From Acidobacteriota bacterium (lineage in GTDB: Bacteria > Acidobacteriota > Terriglobia > UBA7540), in assembly GCA_021827255.1 (NCBI GenBank), contig JAKAWO010000110.1, positions 1 to 9,143 on the forward strand: a stretch of DNA of 9,143 bases, written 5' to 3'. Below, one piece after another: positions 6,005-9,143 of this stretch; positions within the stretch are counted from its first letter, which is position 1, and each line of letters starts with the position of its first letter. The notes beneath the pieces were generated by a model that was not told the origin of the DNA, made no database searches, and was given only the letters and a program-made list of their open reading frames with translations. A program made the position numbers and the translations under genes.

Positions 6005-7981
6005 TCATTCACCGCCCTCGCTTTTGAGAAACACGATTCCAAGTGGCGGCAAAATCAGCTCGAGCGACCATGGCCGCCCGTGCGCCGGCGACGGGGTGGC
6101 CGCAGCGCCGCCCGAGTTCCCCACGCCGCTGCCCCAGTATTCGCTCCCGTCGCTATTCAAAATCTCGCGCCAGAATCCTCCCCGTGGAACTCCAATGCGA
6201 TAGGCCAGGCGTGGTACCGGAGTGAAGTTGGCGACCACCGCCAGGCGATCCTTCCTGGATCTCCCCTGTCGCACGAACGACAACACGCTCTGCGGCCCAT
6301 CGTTCGCGTCAATCCACTCGAATCCCGCCGGCTCCGCGTCCAGCTCGTGGAGCGACGGCTCCGCCCGGTAGCAGCGGTTCAGATCCGCCACCCATTTCTG
6401 AAGGCCAGCGTGGTTCGCGTATTGGAGCACGTGCCACTCCAGGCTTTCGTCATGCTGCCATTCTTTGATCTGTCCAAACTCATCCCCCATAAAAAGCAGT
6501 TTCTTGCCCGGCTGCGCGAACATCCAGCCCAGCAGCAAGCGCAGGTTGGCGAACCGTTGCCATTCATCGCCCGGCATCTTCCCCGCCAGTGAGCCTTTGC
6601 CGTGCACCACTTCGTCGTGCGAGAGCGGCAGCACAAAATTCTCCGTGAACGAATACAGCATGCGGAACGTCAGCCAGTTGTGATGATACGGCCGGAAGAT
6701 TGGGTCTTGGCTCATGTATTCGAGCGTGTCATGCATCCACCCCATGTCCCACTTAAAGCCGAACCCGAGGCCTCCGAGGTAGGTCGGTTTAGAGACCATC
6801 GGCCACGCCGTGGACTCCTCCGCCACCGTTTGAACGCCCGGATGCGCTCCATAAACCTCGGTGTTGAACTGCCGCAGAAAATCAATCGCCTCCAGATTCT
6901 CCCGCCCTCCGTAGCGGTTCGGAATCCATTCCCCGGGCCGCCGCGAATAATCGAGATAGAGCATGGAGGCTACCGCATCCACGCGCAATCCGTCGGCGTG
7001 GTAAACGTCTAGCCAAAAGGTGGCGCTGCTCATCAGGAAACTCCGCACCTCGTTCCGCCCGTAATTGAAGATGTAGCTGCCCCAGTCCGGGTGATAACCT
7101 TGCCGCGGGTCAGCGTGCTCGTAAAGGTGCGTTCCGTCGAAGTAGGCAAGGCCGTGCTCGTCGGTCGGAAAGTGAGAAGGCACCCAGTCCAGATAAACCC
7201 CGATCCCCCGCTGATGAAGTTGGTCCACCAGGTACATAAAGTCTTGCGGCGTCCCGTATCGGCTGGTCGGCGCAAAATACCCCGTCGTCTGGTATCCCCA
7301 CGATCCGGCAAACGGATGCTCCATCACCGGCAGGAATTCCACGTGCGTAAATCCCTCCATCCCCACGTAATCGGCCAGCTTCTGCGCCAGCTCCCGGTAG
7401 GTCAGCCAGCGGTTGCCTTCTTCCGGCACGCGCGCCCATGATCCCAAGTGGACTTCATAAATCGAGATCGGCGCATCCAGCCGTTGCCGCTCCGCCCGCT
7501 TCGCCATCCAGTCCTGGTCGCCCCACTCGTAATCCAGGTCCCAGATGATTCCCGCCGTGTCCGGCGGCCGCTGGCGGTAAAAGGCGAATGGGTCGGTTTT
7601 GTCCACACGGTAGCCCTGGTATCGCGACGCGACGTGATACTTGTAAAGCGTCCCCACTTCGACCTCCGGAACAAATCCCTCCCAGATGCCCGACGCTCCG
7701 CGCGGCTTGAGCGGATGCGACCCTCGGTCCCAACGGTTGAAATCCCCCATCACGCTCACAGACTCGGCGTTCGGCGCCCAAACCGCGAAATGGACGCCAC
7801 TCTCGCCCTCCGCCTGTCCCCGGCGCGCGCCCAGCTTTTCGTACAGCCGGTAGTTTGTTCCTTCGTTGAAAAGATAAACGTCCTGGTCCGTCAACAATGA
7901 TGCACCGTACTTCACGGCGCTCGCGTTCGCCCTTGCCCTTGAACCACTTCCTCGCCCACCCGCGCTCATGGTTCTCCGCAT
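6005..7981 (-). CDS. glgB: 1,4-alpha-glucan (glycogen) branching enzyme GlgB
   Basis: GlgB cuts an alpha-1,4 chain and rejoins it by an alpha-1,6 bond, making branch points in glycogen in the cytoplasm. The 658-residue reading is close to the short GlgB form: a CBM48 domain at about 35-150, the GH13 catalytic barrel at about 170-540 and a beta-sheet C-domain after 555. The extra N1 domain of the roughly 730-residue E. coli type is absent. Catalytic motifs are all present: DWVPSHFP (265-272), DGLRVDAVASM with nucleophile D335, VAEESTAWP with acid/base E388, and LPLSHDEVVHGKGSL with D456. The start is uncertain: the ATG at 7981 is abutted by GGAAGG, too close to serve it well, while the ATG at 7969 has GGAG four bases upstream and may be the true start (654 residues). 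A Gly/Ala-rich loop (616-636) interrupts the C-domain. It converges on coxD with 26 bases between stops and shares no evident role with it. Confidence 0.97.
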   Translation of the reverse strand: MRRTMSAGGRGSGSRARANASAVKYGASLLTDQDVYLFNEGTNYRLYEKLGARRGQAEGESGVHFAVWAPNAESVSVMGDFNRWDRGSHPLKPRGASGIWEGFVPEVEVGTLYKYHVASRYQGYRVDKTDPFAFYRQRPPDTAGIIWDLDYEWGDQDWMAKRAERQRLDAPISIYEVHLGSWARVPEEGNRWLTYRELAQKLADYVGMEGFTHVEFLPVMEHPFAGSWGYQTTGYFAPTSRYGTPQDFMYLVDQLHQRGIGVYLDWVPSHFPTDEHGLAYFDGTHLYEHADPRQGYHPDWGSYIFNYGRNEVRSFLMSSATFWLDVYHADGLRVDAVASMLYLDYSRRPGEWIPNRYGGRENLEAIDFLRQFNTEVYGAHPGVQTVAEESTAWPMVSKPTYLGGLGFGFKWDMGWMHDTLEYMSQDPIFRPYHHNWLTFRMLYSFTENFVLPLSHDEVVHGKGSLAGKMPGDEWQRFANLRLLLGWMFAQPGKKLLFMGDEFGQIKEWQHDESLEWHVLQYANHAGLQKWVADLNRCYRAEPSLHELDAEPAGFEWIDANDGPQSVLSFVRQGRSRKDRLAVVANFTPVPRLAYRIGVPRGGFWREILNSDGSEYWGSGVGNSGGAAATPSPAHGRPWSLELILPPLGIVFLKSEGGE

Positions 7982-8045
7982 CCTTCCGAGGCATCGAATT
8001 TCATGCTCATCCTTGGGCTGATACGTTCGCTCCCGCCCCGCTCCG

Positions 8046-8097
8046 CAGCCCGCGCATTCACCGCGTATTGTGCCACAGGCGAGGCAAGGGCGGGCTG
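8046..8097. repeat. 8-bp inverted repeat downstream of the phosphatase gene
   Basis: CAGCCCGC at 8046-8053 and GCGGGCTG at 8090-8097 are perfect reverse complements separated by 36 bases. The outer arm begins just 2 bases after the phosphatase stop codon when read on the - strand, and the whole element lies in the 118-base gap before glgB. It could form the base of a stem-loop in the transcript that ends the phosphatase gene or leads into glgB. There is no T run after it, the loop is long, and short GC-rich repeats arise by chance in such sequence, so a function is only possible. Confidence 0.35.
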
Positions 8098-8099
8098 GT

Positions 8100-9143
8100 T
8101 TAGCGGCATTCGGCAGCGATCAAGGTGATGTCATCGGTCTGTTCCTGCGAGCTGAACCGCCGAACTTCCTCCGCGATCAAGGCAAGCAGCGCGGAAGGCG
8201 GCAGTTGACGATGCTGTCGCAGGAGTTGCGCCAGGCGCAGTTCGCCGAAATCCTCTCCTGCGCCGTTGAACGATTCGGTGACGCCATCGGTGTAGAGCAG
8301 CAGGGCGTCGCCCGGCTCGAGCTGGCGTTCTTCGACAGCGCAGTCCCACTCCTTAAAGAGCCCCAGCACCGTGGCGGTGGAGGCGAGGCGCTCCAAACCG
8401 CCATCCTTGCGGAAGAGAAAAGCGGGAAGGTGCCCACAATTAGCATAGCGCAAACGGCGTCGCGCGTCGTCATACTCGGCAAAAAAGAGCGTCGCGTAGG
8501 CGCTGTCCGCCGTATTTTCATAAAAGAGCCGGTTCACAGATCGCAAGAAACGTTGCGAATGATCGGAAGCAATCGCGCACTGGCTGCGCAGGTTGGCTTG
8601 CAGGTTGGCCATTAACAGGGCCGCGCCGATCCCTTTCCCCGAAATGTCGCCGACCACCAGCCCCACCCTCGCCCGCCCCAAATCAAGGAAATCGTAGTAA
8701 TCGCCGCCCACCTGGCGGGCCTGGAGACAGAGGCCCGCATAGTCGAGGGTGCGGAGCTGCGGCAGGATCTGGGGGAACAGCCTGGCCTGCACTTGTTTCG
8801 CAATTTTCATTTCTTGGGCGGCGCGCCGCTCGGCTTCGAGCCTATCCGCCAAGGCGCGGCGCTCCGCTTCAATCGCCCGGGTCATGGCATCCACCCCCAC
8901 CAGCACAAAAGAATTGCCGTCCACATCCTCGAAGCTCGTCATTATCCCGCCCCACTCCACTCTCTGAGGCGGATGGTGAAAGCGCACCCCGCGCTCCGAC
9001 CATTCGTGGAAGGTGGCGGCGACATCTTCGGAAATGATGACCACCCGCGTGTCCCCCCCGATGAGTTTGTGTTCCGGCGAGTCCGGCCTGGGTGCGATCA
9101 GTGCAAGCACCGCGGTCCCATCGGGAGGCGAAACCGAGATCGG
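8100..9143 (-). CDS. VOC-domain / SpoIIE-type PP2C phosphatase fusion (5' end cut by window)
   Basis: The frame is open to the window edge, so the N-terminus is missing; 347 residues are visible. Numbering from the edge, residues 1-86 are the end of a VOC (glyoxalase/bleomycin-resistance-like) domain, with DSPEHKLIGG, a WGGIMTSFEDVDGNSF strand-turn and LVGVD. Residues 87-118 form a charged, probably coiled-coil helix rich in Glu, Arg and Ala. Residues 119-347 are a SpoIIE/RsbU-type serine/threonine phosphatase: ARLFPQ, GGDYYDF (D148), VGDISGKGIGAALLM (D166), NCGHLPA, LLLYTDGVTE (D286) and QTDDITLIAA (D337, D338), which supply the expected metal ligands. Such phosphatases usually dephosphorylate anti-sigma-factor antagonists in partner-switching pathways; no partner genes are visible here. 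The VOC part would be a sensory or binding module rather than an enzyme, by inference. No membrane helix is seen. An internal GTG at 9110 falls within the VOC domain and is unlikely to be the true start. It ends in TAA. Confidence 0.92.
   Translation of the reverse strand, partial: PISVSPPDGTAVLALIAPRPDSPEHKLIGGDTRVVIISEDVAATFHEWSERGVRFHHPPQRVEWGGIMTSFEDVDGNSFVLVGVDAMTRAIEAERRALADRLEAERRAAQEMKIAKQVQARLFPQILPQLRTLDYAGLCLQARQVGGDYYDFLDLGRARVGLVVGDISGKGIGAALLMANLQANLRSQCAIASDHSQRFLRSVNRLFYENTADSAYATLFFAEYDDARRRLRYANCGHLPAFLFRKDGGLERLASTATVLGLFKEWDCAVEERQLEPGDALLLYTDGVTESFNGAGEDFGELRLAQLLRQHRQLPPSALLALIAEEVRRFSSQEQTDDITLIAAECR

Noticed and set aside
5984..6025. Imperfect stem between coxD and glgB (CGAGGACG with CGCCCTCG, then CTTTT)
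   Set aside because: The stem has one mismatch, a 21-base loop and arms that extend into the glgB coding end. It could be a weak terminator for the cox operon but is not clearly better than chance, so I did not annotate it.
5753..6592. Open + strand frame (279 codons) spanning the end of coxD and the opposite strand of glgB
   Set aside because: It runs out of frame through coxD and antisense through the conserved C-terminal half of glgB; the product is Arg/Pro-rich and resembles no family.
1..9143. Search for a defence system, mobile element, CRISPR array, tRNA or rRNA
   Set aside because: No direct repeats with spacers, transposase or integrase motifs, attachment sites or RNA-gene signatures were seen. 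Nearly all bases lie in recognisable metabolic or regulatory genes.

Overview
The window carries the end of one respiratory operon on the + strand (positions 2-5978), followed by two genes on the - strand (6005-9143). The sequence is moderately GC-rich and genes are tightly packed. The combination of an alternative complex III gene, a Sco protein and an A2-type caa3 oxidase with a cytochrome c domain fused to subunit II, next to a VOC-SpoIIE phosphatase, suggests an aerobic member of the Acidobacteriota. Gemmatimonadota, Rhodothermota-like or other lineages with the same respiratory arrangement cannot be excluded from sequence reading alone.

Region 1 (2-2182): the C-terminal part of ActF (membrane subunit of alternative complex III, a quinol:electron-acceptor oxidoreductase), an uncharacterised 155-residue single-span membrane protein that overlaps it by 8 bases, and a Sco1/SenC copper chaperone. 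Region 2 (2183-2313): a 131-base spacer with a 9-bp perfect hairpin followed by a T run, which probably acts as a terminator or attenuator between the assembly genes and the oxidase genes. Region 3 (2314-5978): coxB (CuA plus cytochrome c), coxA, coxC and coxD, with 2-base gaps or overlaps between genes, so translation is very likely coupled.

Taken together, these genes make a quinol-to-oxygen chain. Alternative complex III oxidises quinol and passes electrons to the cytochrome c domain on CoxB, then to CuA, then to heme a and the heme a3/CuB site in CoxA. The Sco protein helps load CuA with copper. The small membrane protein sits where an assembly or supercomplex factor would be expected, but its function is unknown.

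Region 4 (6005-7981, - strand): glgB, the glycogen branching enzyme, convergent with the cox operon and separated from it by only 26 bases. Region 5 (8100-9143, - strand, cut by the window edge): a regulatory phosphatase with an N-terminal VOC/glyoxalase-type domain, a short charged helix and a SpoIIE-type PP2C domain. I see no RNA genes, mobile elements, CRISPR arrays or phage genes. Most of the window is recognisable core metabolism. The points worth a second look are the unknown small membrane protein, the VOC-SpoIIE fusion, the CuA-loop glutamine and the spacer hairpin.
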